From: Histidinibacterium aquaticum
GTDB lineage: Bacteria; Pseudomonadota; Alphaproteobacteria; Rhodobacterales; Rhodobacteraceae
DNA: 64,000 nt
Direction of reading: 5' to 3'
Assembly: GCF_008710275.1 (NCBI RefSeq)
Contig: NZ_VYQE01000001.1
Coordinates: forward strand, 985,807 to 1,049,806
In this document: positions 7,285 through 16,542 of the stretch, one piece after another
How the letters are laid out: each line of letters opens with the position of its first letter
How positions within the stretch are numbered: position 1 is the first letter of the stretch
Program-made: the position numbers and the translations under genes
Notes under the pieces: model-generated
What the model was told of the DNA's origin: nothing
The model's database searches: none
The model's input: the letters and a program-made list of their open reading frames with translations, nothing else

Positions 7285-8811
7285 TCAGGCGAGATCGACG
7301 GGCAGCAGCGCGTCGGGAAGGTTCTGGTAGCACACCGGCCTCAGGAACCGCCGGATCGACAGCGTCCCGACCGAGGTCGCGCCGAAGTTCGTGGTCGCTG
7401 GATATGGCCCGCCGTGGACCATGGCGTCGGCGACCTCGACACCGGTCGGGAACCCGTTGACGAGGATCCGCCCCGCCTTGCGCTCCAGCACCGGCATCAG
7501 GCGCCGGCCGGTCTCGGTATCGCCCTCGTCCATCTGCAGCGTCGCGGTCAGCTGACCCTCGAAGCCGCGGGCGAGCGTCTCCATCTGCTCCGGGCCGTCG
7601 ACGCGCACCACGAGCCCGAAGGGCCCGAAGACCTCCTCGCCCAGGGCGTGGTCCTGCAGGTAGGCGTCCGCGTCGGTCTCGTAGAGGTTCGGACTCGCGG
7701 TCCGGCCCTCGCTCTCGGTCCCGAGCACTTCGCGGACGGCGTTACGGGTACCGAAACGCTCCTTGCCCGAGCGGTAGGCCTCCGCGATGCCGTCGGTCAG
7801 CATGGTCTGTGCCGAGACTTCGCCCAGGGCCTCCTTCGCAGCCGCGACGAAGGCGTCACCCGCCTCGCCGCGCTCGACGACCGCGATGCCCGGATTGGTG
7901 CAGAACTGGCCCACGCCCATGGTCAGCGAGCCCGCCCAGCCCTTGCCGATCTCGCCGCCCCGGGCCTTCGCGGCCTCGGGCAGGACGAACATCGGGTTGA
8001 CCGAGCCCATCTCGCCGAAGAACGGGATCGGCTCGTCGCGCTGCATGCAGAGGTCGAAGAGAGCCTTGCCGCCCTTGAACGAGCCGGTGAATCCCACGGC
8101 CTTGATCAGCGGATGGGTCACCAGCCGTTGGCCGGTCTCAAGCGTCCCGCCCTGAACCAGCGAGAAGACGCCGCGGGGCATCCCGCAGCTCTCGATCGCG
8201 GCGAGGATGGCCTCGGCGACGATCTCGCCGGTCCCGGGATGCGCGCCGTGTCCCTTGACCACGACGGGGCAGCCGGCGGCGAGCGCGGCTGCGGTGTCGC
8301 CACCAGCGGTCGAGAAGGCGAGCGGGAAGTTCGACGCGCCGAAGACGGCGACCGGGCCGATCGGCCGCTGCACCAGCTTCAGGTCCGGGCGTGGAAGGGG
8401 CTCGCGGTCGGGCAGCGCGGCATCGTGGCGGCGGTCGAGATAACCGCCATCTCGGATGTGGCTGGCGAAGAGCCGGAGCTGGCCGGTGGTCCGACCCCGC
8501 TCGCCCTGCAGCCGCGCCGCGGGCAGGCCGGTCTCGGCCGTGCCGATCTCGGTGATCCGGTCGCCGCGTGCCTCGATCTCGTCGGCGATGGCCTCGAGAA
8601 AGGCCGCGCGGTCCTCTCGGCTGGTCCAGCCGTAGGTCCAGAAAGCCTCCTCGGCGGCCTCGCAGGCCGCGTCAACATGCTTGGGCTCGCCGACCGAGTA
8701 CTCATGCGGCGTGCCGCTTGCGGGTTCGCTGCTGAACGTCTCTCCGCCGGCGACCCAGTCGCCCGCGATCAGGTGCTTGCCGTGCGGGGTGAATCCCGTC
8801 GCTCCGTCCAT
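7285..8811 (-). CDS. Alpha-ketoglutaric semialdehyde dehydrogenase
   Basis: An aldehyde dehydrogenase of 508 residues, of the type that oxidises 2,5-dioxopentanoate to 2-oxoglutarate with NAD(P). The catalytic cysteine is C304 (GVGQFCTNPG) and the general-base glutamate is E267 (FFGEMGSVNP). The cofactor region is VAVFGASNFPLAFSTAGG. The ASNFPLAFSTAGGDTAAALAAG segment and the FFGEMGS context resemble the KGSADH subgroup rather than general aldehyde dehydrogenases. It is the last gene of the chvE-ggu-dehydratase operon and supplies its final step, feeding the TCA cycle. It follows the keto-deoxy-acid dehydratase by 13 bases. Confidence 0.88.
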   Translation of the reverse strand: MDGATGFTPHGKHLIAGDWVAGGETFSSEPASGTPHEYSVGEPKHVDAACEAAEEAFWTYGWTSREDRAAFLEAIADEIEARGDRITEIGTAETGLPAARLQGERGRTTGQLRLFASHIRDGGYLDRRHDAALPDREPLPRPDLKLVQRPIGPVAVFGASNFPLAFSTAGGDTAAALAAGCPVVVKGHGAHPGTGEIVAEAILAAIESCGMPRGVFSLVQGGTLETGQRLVTHPLIKAVGFTGSFKGGKALFDLCMQRDEPIPFFGEMGSVNPMFVLPEAAKARGGEIGKGWAGSLTMGVGQFCTNPGIAVVERGEAGDAFVAAAKEALGEVSAQTMLTDGIAEAYRSGKERFGTRNAVREVLGTESEGRTASPNLYETDADAYLQDHALGEEVFGPFGLVVRVDGPEQMETLARGFEGQLTATLQMDEGDTETGRRLMPVLERKAGRILVNGFPTGVEVADAMVHGGPYPATTNFGATSVGTLSIRRFLRPVCYQNLPDALLPVDLA

Positions 8812-8824
8812 GATCGTCTCCTTC

Positions 8825-9739
8825 TCACTTGCCCCAGGTCAGGGCGAGGATGTCGAGGTCCCGCGCGAGGCTCATGAGCCGCGCGCGCGTCCGGTCCGAG
8901 AGAGGGGCCAACGGGTGACGGACATGGTCCGAACCGATGATCCCGCCCTCCTTGTAGACCGCCTTGCAGGCGCGCAGCCCGCACTGGCGGTTCTCGTGAT
9001 TGATGAGCGGCAGGCAGGCCTGCCAGTGGCCGAGAGCCGAGTCCGTATTGCCGGCCAGGTACTCCGCAACGATAGGCCGGATCCTGTCCGGGAACATGCC
9101 CGAGGTCATCGTGCCGGTGCAGCCCGCGTCAAGATCGGCCAGAAGGGTCACCGCCTCCTCGCCGTCGAAAGGTCCGACGATGTGCTCGCCGCCCGCCTCG
9201 ATCAGCGCCGCGAGCTTGTCGGCGGCGAAGGGGCACTCGATCTTGAAGTAGGAGACGTTCTCGATCTCCTTCGCCATCCGCACCAGGAGCGGCACCGAAA
9301 GGTCGACGCCCGAGAGAGGCGCGTCCTGCACCATGATCGGGATCGAGATCGCGTCGGAAACCGCGCGGAAGTGCTCCATGATGCCCTCCGGCCCGGCCCT
9401 GAGACCGGTGCCGTGATAGGGCGGCATCATCATCAGCATCGAGGCGCCCATCGCCTCGGCCGACTTCGCCCGCTCGACGGCGATGTCGGTGGAGAAATGC
9501 GAGGTGGTCACGATCACCGGCACGCGGCCCGCGACCTGCTCGAGCGCGGTCTTCTGGGTCTCCTCCCGCTCCGCGTCGGTCAGCAGGAACTGCTCGGAAT
9601 AGTTGGCCAGGATGCAGATCGCGTCGACGCCCGCGTCGATCAGGAAGTCGCAGGTGCGGCGCATGCCCTCGGGATCGAGCGAGCCGTCGTCGTGAAAGGG
9701 CGTGGGCGCCACGGGCAGAATGCCGGTCAGTCGGTCCAT
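8825..9739 (-). CDS. 2-keto-3-deoxy-L-arabonate dehydratase (DapA family)
   Basis: A 304-residue member of the dihydrodipicolinate synthase/N-acetylneuraminate lyase family. The Schiff-base lysine is K166 (VSYFKIECPF), and the N-terminal barrel strands GILPVAPTPFHDDGSLD are clear. Its lysine context and its place between the sugar dehydrogenase and KGSADH genes point to dehydration of 2-keto-3-deoxy-L-arabonate to alpha-ketoglutaric semialdehyde. An aldolase acting on the same kind of substrate is the main alternative. Known L-arabinose gene sets of Azospirillum contain the same trio. Seven bases separate it from the upstream gene. Confidence 0.85.
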   Translation of the reverse strand: MDRLTGILPVAPTPFHDDGSLDPEGMRRTCDFLIDAGVDAICILANYSEQFLLTDAEREETQKTALEQVAGRVPVIVTTSHFSTDIAVERAKSAEAMGASMLMMMPPYHGTGLRAGPEGIMEHFRAVSDAISIPIMVQDAPLSGVDLSVPLLVRMAKEIENVSYFKIECPFAADKLAALIEAGGEHIVGPFDGEEAVTLLADLDAGCTGTMTSGMFPDRIRPIVAEYLAGNTDSALGHWQACLPLINHENRQCGLRACKAVYKEGGIIGSDHVRHPLAPLSDRTRARLMSLARDLDILALTWGK

Positions 9740-9746
9740 CGGGTCC

Positions 9747-10688
9747 TCAGAATTGGAAAGGGTCGGTCGTCAGCCGCCGGCCCAGGGTGAAGGCATCGGC
9801 CACATGGACCATGGGCGACAGGTCCACATCGCTCTCGCCGCGCGAGACCAGGTCGTGAAGGCGCGCGTAGAGGCCGGGGTACTCGCCGCCGAGGGCGTCG
9901 GCCTCGGGCGTCTCGAGCCGGTTGCCGTCGACATGCAGTTTCGCGCCACCCTCGGACAGCACCGCCTCGCCGGCGTCGGTCGAAATGCGGATGTCCCAGG
10001 CGGGATCGCCCTCCTTGCGCCAGTCGAAGTCGGCGGAGACCTCGGCGCCGCCGGGATCGGCAAAGGACAACCGGGCGGCGATGGGTGTGTCGCGGTTCTC
10101 GGGGAAGGTCAGCGTCGCGTTGGAGAGATGCAGCGCGCGTGGGTAGATCGCGGTCAGAATGGACAGCGCGTTGATGCCCGGGTCGAAGACGCCGAGACCG
10201 CCCGCCTCCCAGATCCACTCCTGCCCGGGATGCCAGTAGCGGACGTCCTCGTGCCAGGTCACCTCGAGGCTGCGGATCGTCTTGTCGGCGAGCCAGTCAC
10301 GGGCCGCGGAGACCGCGGCCGCGTGGCGCGAGTGCCAGGTGGCGAAGAGGGTCACGCCGCTCTTTCGCGCGAGGTCGATCAGGTCATGCACTTCGGACAG
10401 GGTGGCGCCCGGCGGCTTCTCCAGCATGACGTGCCGCCCGGCTTCCAGCGCAAGCCGCGCGTCGGCGTAGCGGTACTGCGGCGGCGTGCAGAGCGAGATG
10501 ACCCCGATGTCCGGCCGGGCCTCCAGCAGAGAGGCCAGGTCGGTATGCGCCTCGACGCCTTCGACCGAAGCATTGCGGCTGGCCGTTGCGGCGAGGGTCA
10601 GGCCCTCGTGCCCGGCAATGGCGGGGATGTGCTGGTCGCGGGCGATCTTGCCGACGCCGACGAGCGCGATTTTCATCGGTTCCGACAT
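9747..10688 (-). CDS. Sugar 1-dehydrogenase, Gfo/Idh/MocA family (L-arabinose/D-galactose)
   Basis: The 313-residue protein starts MSEPMKIALVGVGKIARDQH, a Rossmann GxGxxA motif. It carries EKPPGATL (the family EKP lysine), TWHSRHAAAV and WIWEAGGLGVFDPGINALS. From memory the latter segments match L-arabinose 1-dehydrogenase of Azospirillum closely, so oxidation of L-arabinose or D-galactose to the lactone is the likely reaction. The start ATG overlaps the stop of the upstream dehydratase by one base (TGATG). A longer open frame runs antisense-like through the dehydratase gene but is a shadow. Confidence 0.88.
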   Translation of the reverse strand: MSEPMKIALVGVGKIARDQHIPAIAGHEGLTLAATASRNASVEGVEAHTDLASLLEARPDIGVISLCTPPQYRYADARLALEAGRHVMLEKPPGATLSEVHDLIDLARKSGVTLFATWHSRHAAAVSAARDWLADKTIRSLEVTWHEDVRYWHPGQEWIWEAGGLGVFDPGINALSILTAIYPRALHLSNATLTFPENRDTPIAARLSFADPGGAEVSADFDWRKEGDPAWDIRISTDAGEAVLSEGGAKLHVDGNRLETPEADALGGEYPGLYARLHDLVSRGESDVDLSPMVHVADAFTLGRRLTTDPFQF

Positions 10689-12427
10689 CAGTGCGAATCC
10701 TTCGGCACGGGCGCACCCCGGCACCCGCGCAGGAAGTCGAAGTCGGCGCCGGTATCGGCGCCCATGACATGCTCGTGAAAGAGCCGGGCGTAGCCGCCGA
10801 CGGGCGTTTCGATCGGGTTGCGCCAGGCGGCGAGACGGCTCGCGATCTCCTCGTCGCTCAAGTCGAGGTGCAGCGTGCGGTTCGGGACGTCGACCTCGAT
10901 CATGTCGCCGTTCTGCACGATTGCGAGCGGCCCGCCGGCCGCCGCCTCGGGCGAGGTGTGGAGGATCACGGTGCCGTAGGCCGTACCCGACATCCTCGCG
11001 TCGGAGATGCGGACCATGTCGGTGATCCCCTTGCGCAGCACCTTCGGCGGCAGACCCATGTTGCCGACCTCGGACATGCCCGGGTAGCCCTTGGGCCCGC
11101 AGTTCTTCAGCACCATCACGCAGGTCTCGTCGATGTCGAGATCCTCGTCGTCGATCTTGGCCTTGTAGTCGTCGATGTCCTCGAAGACGACTGCGCGCCC
11201 CCGGTGGACCATAAGCTCCGGCGTCGCGGCGGAGGGCTTCAGCACCGCACCGTCCGGCGCGAGGTTGCCGCGCAGCACGGCGACGCCGCCGCTCTTCGTC
11301 AGCGCCTTCTCGACCGGCAGGATCACGTCCTCGTTGTGGTTCCGGACGTCCTTCACCTGCGCCGCGGCCGTCTCGCCAGAGACGGTCAGGCAGTCGTTGA
11401 GCAGGCCGGCCTCGGCCAGTCGCTTGAGCACGACGGGCAGTCCGCCTGCGTAGAAGAACTCTTCCATGAGGTACTTGCCGGAGGGCATGAGGTTCACGAT
11501 CGTCGGCACGTCCCGGCCCAGCCGGTCCCAGTCGTCGAGCGTCAGGTCGACACCCACCCGCCCGGCAAGCGCGAGAAGGTGGATCACCGCGTTGGTCGAG
11601 CCGCCGATCGCGGCGTTGGTGCGGATGGCGTTCTCGAAGGCCTCCCGGGTCATGATGTCCGAGGGCTTCAGGTCGTCCTTCACCATCTGGACGATCCGCA
11701 TCCCGGTCATGTGCGCCATCATCCGGCGCCGCGAGTCCACCGCGGGAATGGCGGCGTTGCCCGAGAGGGCCATGCCAAGGGCCTCGGCCATGCTGGCCAT
11801 CGTCGAGGCGGTGCCCATGGTGTTGCAGGAGCCGGCCGAGCGGGACATGGAATTCTCCGCCTCGGCGAATTCGTCCATGGTCATTTCCCCGGCCTTGATG
11901 GCCTCGGAGAACTTCCAGAGATGCGTGCCCGAACCGACCCGCTCGTTCTGGAAGTAGCCGTTCAGCATCGGCCCGCCGGTCACGACGATGGACGGCAGAT
12001 CGGTCGAGGCGGCGGCCATCAGCAGCGAGGGCGTGGTCTTGTCGCAGCCCACCAGCAGCACCGCGCCGTCGATCGGCTGACCGCGCATCTGCTCCTCCAC
12101 CGCCATGGCGGCGAGGTTGCGGAACATCATCGCGGTGGGGCGAAAAGCGCTTTCCGAGGCAGAAAAGGCGGGGACCTCCACCGGGAACCCGCCCGCCTCG
12201 TAGATGCCGTACTTCACCTTTTCGGCGAGGTCGCGCAGGTGCGCGTTGCAGGGCGTGAGCTCCGACCAGGTGTTCATGATCGCGATGACCGGTCGCCCGT
12301 CGAACAGGTGGTGCGGCAGCCCTTGGTTCTTCATCCAGCCGCGGTGGTAGATATGGTCGCGGGTATTGCCCCCGAACCACTCCTGCGACCGCAGCTTCCG
12401 AGGCCATTGGGCGGGTTTGAACGCCAT
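10688..12427 (-). CDS. Sugar-acid dehydratase, IlvD/Edd family (L-arabonate type)
   Basis: A 579-residue [Fe-S]-dependent dehydratase of the IlvD/Edd family. Cysteine motifs are visible: LLVGCDKTTPSLLMA (about residue 129), AGSCNTMGTASTMASM, and MVLKNCGPKGYPGM. The C-terminal swivel domain contains DARMSGTAYGTVILH. The sub-group is that of L-arabonate/D-fuconate/galactonate dehydratases rather than amino-acid IlvD, judged from the QGLPHHLFDGRPVIAI opening and the gene context. It converts the sugar acid to its 2-keto-3-deoxy form. It is translationally coupled to the downstream dehydrogenase. Confidence 0.87.
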   Translation of the reverse strand: MAFKPAQWPRKLRSQEWFGGNTRDHIYHRGWMKNQGLPHHLFDGRPVIAIMNTWSELTPCNAHLRDLAEKVKYGIYEAGGFPVEVPAFSASESAFRPTAMMFRNLAAMAVEEQMRGQPIDGAVLLVGCDKTTPSLLMAAASTDLPSIVVTGGPMLNGYFQNERVGSGTHLWKFSEAIKAGEMTMDEFAEAENSMSRSAGSCNTMGTASTMASMAEALGMALSGNAAIPAVDSRRRMMAHMTGMRIVQMVKDDLKPSDIMTREAFENAIRTNAAIGGSTNAVIHLLALAGRVGVDLTLDDWDRLGRDVPTIVNLMPSGKYLMEEFFYAGGLPVVLKRLAEAGLLNDCLTVSGETAAAQVKDVRNHNEDVILPVEKALTKSGGVAVLRGNLAPDGAVLKPSAATPELMVHRGRAVVFEDIDDYKAKIDDEDLDIDETCVMVLKNCGPKGYPGMSEVGNMGLPPKVLRKGITDMVRISDARMSGTAYGTVILHTSPEAAAGGPLAIVQNGDMIEVDVPNRTLHLDLSDEEIASRLAAWRNPIETPVGGYARLFHEHVMGADTGADFDFLRGCRGAPVPKDSH

Positions 12428-12465
12428 GACACCAGTCCTTTTTGTCGTTCGGCAGAGGTCGGCTG

Positions 12466-13674
12466 TCAGGCCTGCTTCTGCTTGTTGTAGACGTCGAAGA
12501 TGACAGCGGCGAGCAGCACGAGGCCCTTGATGACCTGCTGGTAGTCGATGCCGATCCCCATGATCGACATGCCGTTGTTCATCACGCCCATGATGAAGGC
12601 GCCGACGACGGCCCCGATGATCTTGCCCACACCGCCCGACATCGACGCGCCGCCGATGAAGACCGCCGCGATCACGTCCAGCTCAAGCGCGAAACCGGCC
12701 TTCGGCGTCGCGGTGTTCAGGCGCGCGGCGTAGATCAGGCCGGCCAGGGCGGCGAGGAAGCCCATGTTGACGAAGGTCAGGAACGTCAGCCGCTCCGTCG
12801 CGATGCCGGAGAGCTTCGCCGCCTTCGCGTTGCCGCCCAGCGCGTAGATCCGCCGTCCGATCGTCGTGCGTTCGGTGATGAAGGCGTAGATTAGTGTGAG
12901 AATGCCCATGGTGATGAGCACGTTCGGCAGGCCGCGGAAGGTCGCGAGCTTGTAGAGCACGAAGAAGAGCGCCCCGGCGATGATCGCGTTGCGGACGTAG
13001 AACAGGCCGACGGGCTCGTCCTCGATGCCGTACTTGCGGTTCTGCGCGCGCGTGCGCAGGCCGAAGTAGAAGATCAGGATGACGGCGATCACGCCCACCG
13101 CCAGAGCCGTCCCGTTGGGCCGGCCGATGCCGAAGATGTCGGGCACAAAGCCGGTCGAGAGCAGTTGGAACTCACGCGCGAAGGGCCCGACCGACTGGCC
13201 TTCGAGCAGCCAGAGCGACGCCCCGCGGAACACCAGCATGCCCGCCAGTGTCACGATGAACGAGGGGATCTTCCAGTAGGCCACCCAGTAGCCCTGCGCC
13301 GCCCCGATGAGCACGCCACAGAAAAGGCAGGCGAGGCTCGCCACGGGGACCGACCATCCCCAGTTGACCATCATCACCGCTGCGAGCGCCCCGATGAAGC
13401 CCATGACCGAGCCCACCGAAAGGTCGATGTTGCCGCCCACGATGACGATGAGCATGCCCAGCGCCATGATGATGATGTAGCTGTTCTGCAGGAACAGGTT
13501 GGTGATGTTGATGGGCCGCAGCAGCGTGCCGCCCGTCACGATCTGGAAGAACACCATGATCGCGATCAGGGCGAAGAGCAGCCCGTACTCTCGCATGTGG
13601 CTCGCCAGGTAGGAGCCGATGCTCTTCTGCGGCTGCGCCGCCGCCGTGTCCTGGCCCGTCAGGGTATCCGTCAT
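12466..13674 (-). CDS. gguB: Sugar ABC transporter permease (GguB/XylH-like)
   Basis: A 402-residue membrane protein of the ribose/xylose-type permease family. It has about ten hydrophobic helices, the GGNIDLSVGSVMGFIGA signature near residue 95, and the cytoplasmic-loop motif YALGGNAKAAKLSGI, which contacts the ATPase. The C-terminal part has IGAVVGAFIMGVMNNGMS. It lies 10 bases after the ATPase gene and belongs to the ChvE-GguA-GguB type multiple-sugar transporter. Given the downstream genes it probably imports L-arabinose, D-galactose and related sugars. XylH is the closest alternative name. Confidence 0.88.
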   Translation of the reverse strand: MTDTLTGQDTAAAQPQKSIGSYLASHMREYGLLFALIAIMVFFQIVTGGTLLRPINITNLFLQNSYIIIMALGMLIVIVGGNIDLSVGSVMGFIGALAAVMMVNWGWSVPVASLACLFCGVLIGAAQGYWVAYWKIPSFIVTLAGMLVFRGASLWLLEGQSVGPFAREFQLLSTGFVPDIFGIGRPNGTALAVGVIAVILIFYFGLRTRAQNRKYGIEDEPVGLFYVRNAIIAGALFFVLYKLATFRGLPNVLITMGILTLIYAFITERTTIGRRIYALGGNAKAAKLSGIATERLTFLTFVNMGFLAALAGLIYAARLNTATPKAGFALELDVIAAVFIGGASMSGGVGKIIGAVVGAFIMGVMNNGMSIMGIGIDYQQVIKGLVLLAAVIFDVYNKQKQA

Positions 13675-13684
13675 CGTCCCCTCC

Positions 13685-15205
13685 CTAATCCGTCACGATG
13701 AGCGACATGATGCGCTCTTGGCTGGCCTCGTCGGCACTGAGCTCGCCGACGAACTCGCCCTCGTTCATGACGTATATCCTGTCACACATGCCCAGTAGTT
13801 CGGGCATTTCCGAAGAGATCATCACGACGCCTTTCCCCTGCTTGGAGAGGTCGTTGATGATCCCGTAGATCTCGAATTTCGCGCCGACGTCGATGCCGCG
13901 GGTGGGCTCGTCGAGGATCAGCACCTCCGGGCTCGCGAAGAGCCACTTGGAGAGCACCACCTTCTGCTGGTTGCCGCCCGAGAGGTTCATGACCTTCTGG
14001 AAGACGGTCGGCGTGCGGATGTTCATCGCGCGCTTGTAGCGCTCCGCCACGTTGGTCTCCTCGCCCGAGGAGAGAATGCCCGTGCGCGAGACGGCCGGCA
14101 GGTTTGCCAGCGTGATGTTCTGGCGGATCGTGTCCTCAAGCACGAGGCCGAGCTCCTTGCGGTCCTCGGTCACGTAGGCCAGTCCCGCGTCGATGGCGCG
14201 GGCGACCTTGGAGGTGTCCGCCGGCTGGCCGCGCACGAAGACCTCGCCCGAGATGTTCTGACCCCAGCTGCGGCCGAAGATCGACATGGCGAGCTCGGTC
14301 CGGCCCGAGCCCATGAGCCCCGCGATGCCCACGACTTCGCCCGCGCGGACGTTGAAGCTCACGTCGTGGATGACCTGCCGCTCCGCGTGCTCGGGGTGGA
14401 AGACGTTCCAGTTCTTCACCTCGAAGATGGTCTCGCCCGCCCGCCGCTCGCGGTCGGGATAGCGGGCCGACATGTCGCGGCCGACCATGTCGCGGACGAT
14501 CCGGTCCTCGGTGATGCCGCCCGTCCGGGCGTCCAGCGTGGAGACCGAAGAGCCGTCGCGGATCACGGTGATCGTGTCGGCGATCCGGCGGATCTCGTTG
14601 AGCTTGTGACTGATGATGATCGAGGTGACGCCCTGCGCCTTGAGCTCCAGGATCAGGTCGAGCAGCGCCTGGCTGTCGCTTTCCGACAGGGCCGCGGTGG
14701 GCTCGTCGAGGATCAGCAGCCGCACTTCCTTGGAGAGCGCCTTGGCGATTTCCACGAGCTGCTGCTTGCCGACACCCAGCCGTTCGACCTTTGTCGCCGG
14801 GCTCTCCTTGAGGCCGACCTTGCGCAGCAGTTCCTCGGTGCGCCGGAAGGTCTCCTGCCACTGGATGACGCCGCCGGTGGCGCGCTCGTTGCCCAGGAAG
14901 AGGTTCTCGGCGATCGACAGGAGCGGCACCAGCGCCAGTTCCTGGTGGATGATGATGATGCCGCGCTTCTCGCTGTCGGAGATGCCGTTCAGTGCGAGCG
15001 CCTCGCCGTCGTAGAGGATCTCGCCCTCGTAGGTGCCGTGCGGGTAGACGCCGGATAGCACCTTCATGAGCGTCGACTTGCCCGCCCCGTTCTCGCCGAC
15101 GAGGGCATGGATCTCGCCCTCCTCGACCTTGAGGCTCACCTCGTCGAGCGCCCGGACCCCCGGAAAGGTCTTGGTGATCGACTGCATCTCGAGAAGCGTC
15201 GGCAT
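13685..15205 (-). CDS. gguA: Sugar ABC transporter ATP-binding protein (GguA/XylG-like)
   Basis: A tandem ABC ATPase of 506 residues. The first half has Walker [10 protein letters not shown], a signature segment ([16 protein letters not shown]) and Walker [12 protein letters not shown]. The second half has a degenerate Walker A ([10 protein letters not shown]) but a good signature ([15 protein letters not shown]) and [12 protein letters not shown]. This layout is typical of monosaccharide importers. I choose the ATG at 15205, giving [10 protein letters not shown], because GAGG lies nine bases upstream of it. An in-frame ATG at 15220 would add five residues but abuts a hairpin. It feeds energy to the adjacent permease. 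Confidence 0.9.
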   Translation of the reverse strand: MPTLLEMQSITKTFPGVRALDEVSLKVEEGEIHALVGENGAGKSTLMKVLSGVYPHGTYEGEILYDGEALALNGISDSEKRGIIIIHQELALVPLLSIAENLFLGNERATGGVIQWQETFRRTEELLRKVGLKESPATKVERLGVGKQQLVEIAKALSKEVRLLILDEPTAALSESDSQALLDLILELKAQGVTSIIISHKLNEIRRIADTITVIRDGSSVSTLDARTGGITEDRIVRDMVGRDMSARYPDRERRAGETIFEVKNWNVFHPEHAERQVIHDVSFNVRAGEVVGIAGLMGSGRTELAMSIFGRSWGQNISGEVFVRGQPADTSKVARAIDAGLAYVTEDRKELGLVLEDTIRQNITLANLPAVSRTGILSSGEETNVAERYKRAMNIRTPTVFQKVMNLSGGNQQKVVLSKWLFASPEVLILDEPTRGIDVGAKFEIYGIINDLSKQGKGVVMISSEMPELLGMCDRIYVMNEGEFVGELSADEASQERIMSLIVTD

Positions 15206-15223
15206 GGCGTCGGGCCTCATGGG

Positions 15224-15250
15224 CCGCGCGCCCCGAACCCGGGCGCGCGG
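15224..15250 (-). promoter_or_regulatory. Intercistronic hairpin between chvE and gguA
   Basis: A perfect 10-bp GC stem (CCGCGCGCCC at 15224-15233, GGGCGCGCGG at 15241-15250) with a 7-base loop lies between the binding-protein stop and the ATPase start. No T-tract follows on the minus strand. Such hairpins commonly protect the upstream mRNA segment or stop part of transcription, so that the binding protein outnumbers the membrane subunits. Confidence 0.65.
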
Positions 15251-15266
15251 CGGTCTTGGTTGGTGA

Positions 15267-16337
15267 TTACTGCTCGATCTGGTCGCGGGTGTAGTACTCG
15301 GACCCGAGCAGTACGTCCTCCCAGTTGTCCGCGTCGACCGGAACCGGCTCGAGCAGGTAGGAGGGCACGACCTTCACGCCGTTGTCGTAGGTCGAGGTGT
15401 CGTTGATCTCGGGCTCGCCGCCCTGCAGGAGCGCGTCAACCATGCCCACGGTCACGCGGGCCAGTTCCCGGGTGTCCTTGAAGATGGTCGAGTACTGCTC
15501 GCCCGCGAGGATCGACTTGACCGAGGGAATCTCGGCGTCCTGGCCAGTCACGATCGGCATCGGCTGGTCGCCCGAGCCGTAGCCCACGCCCTTGAGCGAG
15601 GAGAGGATGCCGATGGAGAGGCCGTCGTAGGGCGACAGAACGCCGTGCACCTGGGCGTCGGTGTAGTGGGCCGACAGCAGGTTATCCATGCGGGCCTGCG
15701 CCACCGCGCCGTCCCAGCGCAGGGTGCCGACGGTATCCATGCCCATCTGGCCGGAGACGACGTTGATCGAGCCGTCGTCGATCAGCGGCTGCAGGACTGA
15801 CATCGCGCCGTCGTAGAAGAAGTAGGCGTTGTTGTCGTCCGGCGACCCGCCGAAGAGCTCGACGTTCCAGGTCTCGGCATCGGGGAAGCGCTCCTCGAGG
15901 CCCTCGACCAGGCTGTTGGCCTGCTGCACGCCCACCTGGAAGTTGTCGAAGGTGGCGTAGTAGTCGACGTCGCCGGAATCGCGGATCAGGCGGTCGTAGG
16001 CCACCACCGGAATGTCGAGCGCGGCGGCGTTGGCCAGCGCGTTGGACAGCGTGGTGCCGTCGATCGCGGCGATCACGAGGGCATCGACGCCCTTGGTGAT
16101 CATGTTCTCGATCTGGGCGAGCTGGTTCGGGATGTCGTCCTCGGCGTACTGCAGGTCCGTGTCGTAGCCGGCTTCCTCGAACTGCGCGACCATGCTCTCG
16201 CCGTCGGAGATCCAGCGCGACGAGGATTTCGTCGGCATGGCGATCCCGATGGTACCGTTCTCCTGCGCCGCGATGGGCGCCCCTGTCAGCGCGACGGCGA
16301 GCGCGAGGGCCGAAAGGCCCAGATGACGTCTGTTCAT
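15267..16337 (-). CDS. chvE: Periplasmic multiple-sugar-binding protein (ChvE-like)
   Basis: The 356-residue protein starts with a signal peptide ([19 protein letters not shown], then APIAAQ), followed by the ribose/galactose-binding fold: [64 protein letters not shown] and [16 protein letters not shown]. These segments match ChvE-type binding proteins, which take L-arabinose, galactose and other aldoses. The ATG at 16337 has AGGGAGGAC upstream. The frame stays open further upstream but lacks signal or family sequence. It is the first gene of the operon, with its promoter region facing the BKACE gene. Confidence 0.9.
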   Translation of the reverse strand: MNRRHLGLSALALAVALTGAPIAAQENGTIGIAMPTKSSSRWISDGESMVAQFEEAGYDTDLQYAEDDIPNQLAQIENMITKGVDALVIAAIDGTTLSNALANAAALDIPVVAYDRLIRDSGDVDYYATFDNFQVGVQQANSLVEGLEERFPDAETWNVELFGGSPDDNNAYFFYDGAMSVLQPLIDDGSINVVSGQMGMDTVGTLRWDGAVAQARMDNLLSAHYTDAQVHGVLSPYDGLSIGILSSLKGVGYGSGDQPMPIVTGQDAEIPSVKSILAGEQYSTIFKDTRELARVTVGMVDALLQGGEPEINDTSTYDNGVKVVPSYLLEPVPVDADNWEDVLLGSEYYTRDQIEQ

Positions 16338-16442
16338 GATGTCCTCCCTGAGTCTGCCCATCGCGCTCGTGGCGATCGGCCGGGCCGAAACGTCGGGCCC
16401 GGTGCGCACTCTAGTGAAGGCCGCGCATAACCTACAATTCCA

Positions 16443-16489
16443 ATCTCGGCTTTCCGACATAACATTTATGACATAGGTGATCTCGGCTT
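16443..16489. promoter_or_regulatory. Candidate operator region between chvE and BKACE genes
   Basis: In the 205-bp divergent region, a 10-bp direct repeat ATCTCGGCTT occurs at 16443-16452 and again at 16480-16489. Between the copies lies an inverted repeat CATAA-CAT-TTATG (16458-16470), with GACATA repeated on both sides. The spacing of the direct repeats (37 bp start to start) and the AT-rich centre suggest a regulator site controlling the sugar operon. No regulator gene is adjacent, so the binding protein is unknown. Confidence 0.5.
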
Positions 16490-16542
16490 GCCTTCCCCCT
16501 TTCCCCCGGTATGGTCCGCGCCGGTACGGCGAAGGAGGTCCC

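Noticed and set aside
9747..12407. A long minus-strand frame (886 codons) covering both the Gfo/Idh/MocA gene and the dehydratase region.
   Set aside because: Only the last 313 codons carry family sequence. The rest overlaps the dehydratase gene in another frame, with arginine/alanine-rich composition typical of GC-rich shadow frames.
10586..12490. A 634-codon plus-strand frame opposite the dehydratase.
   Set aside because: It is a histidine/arginine-rich antisense shadow of the conserved IlvD-type gene.
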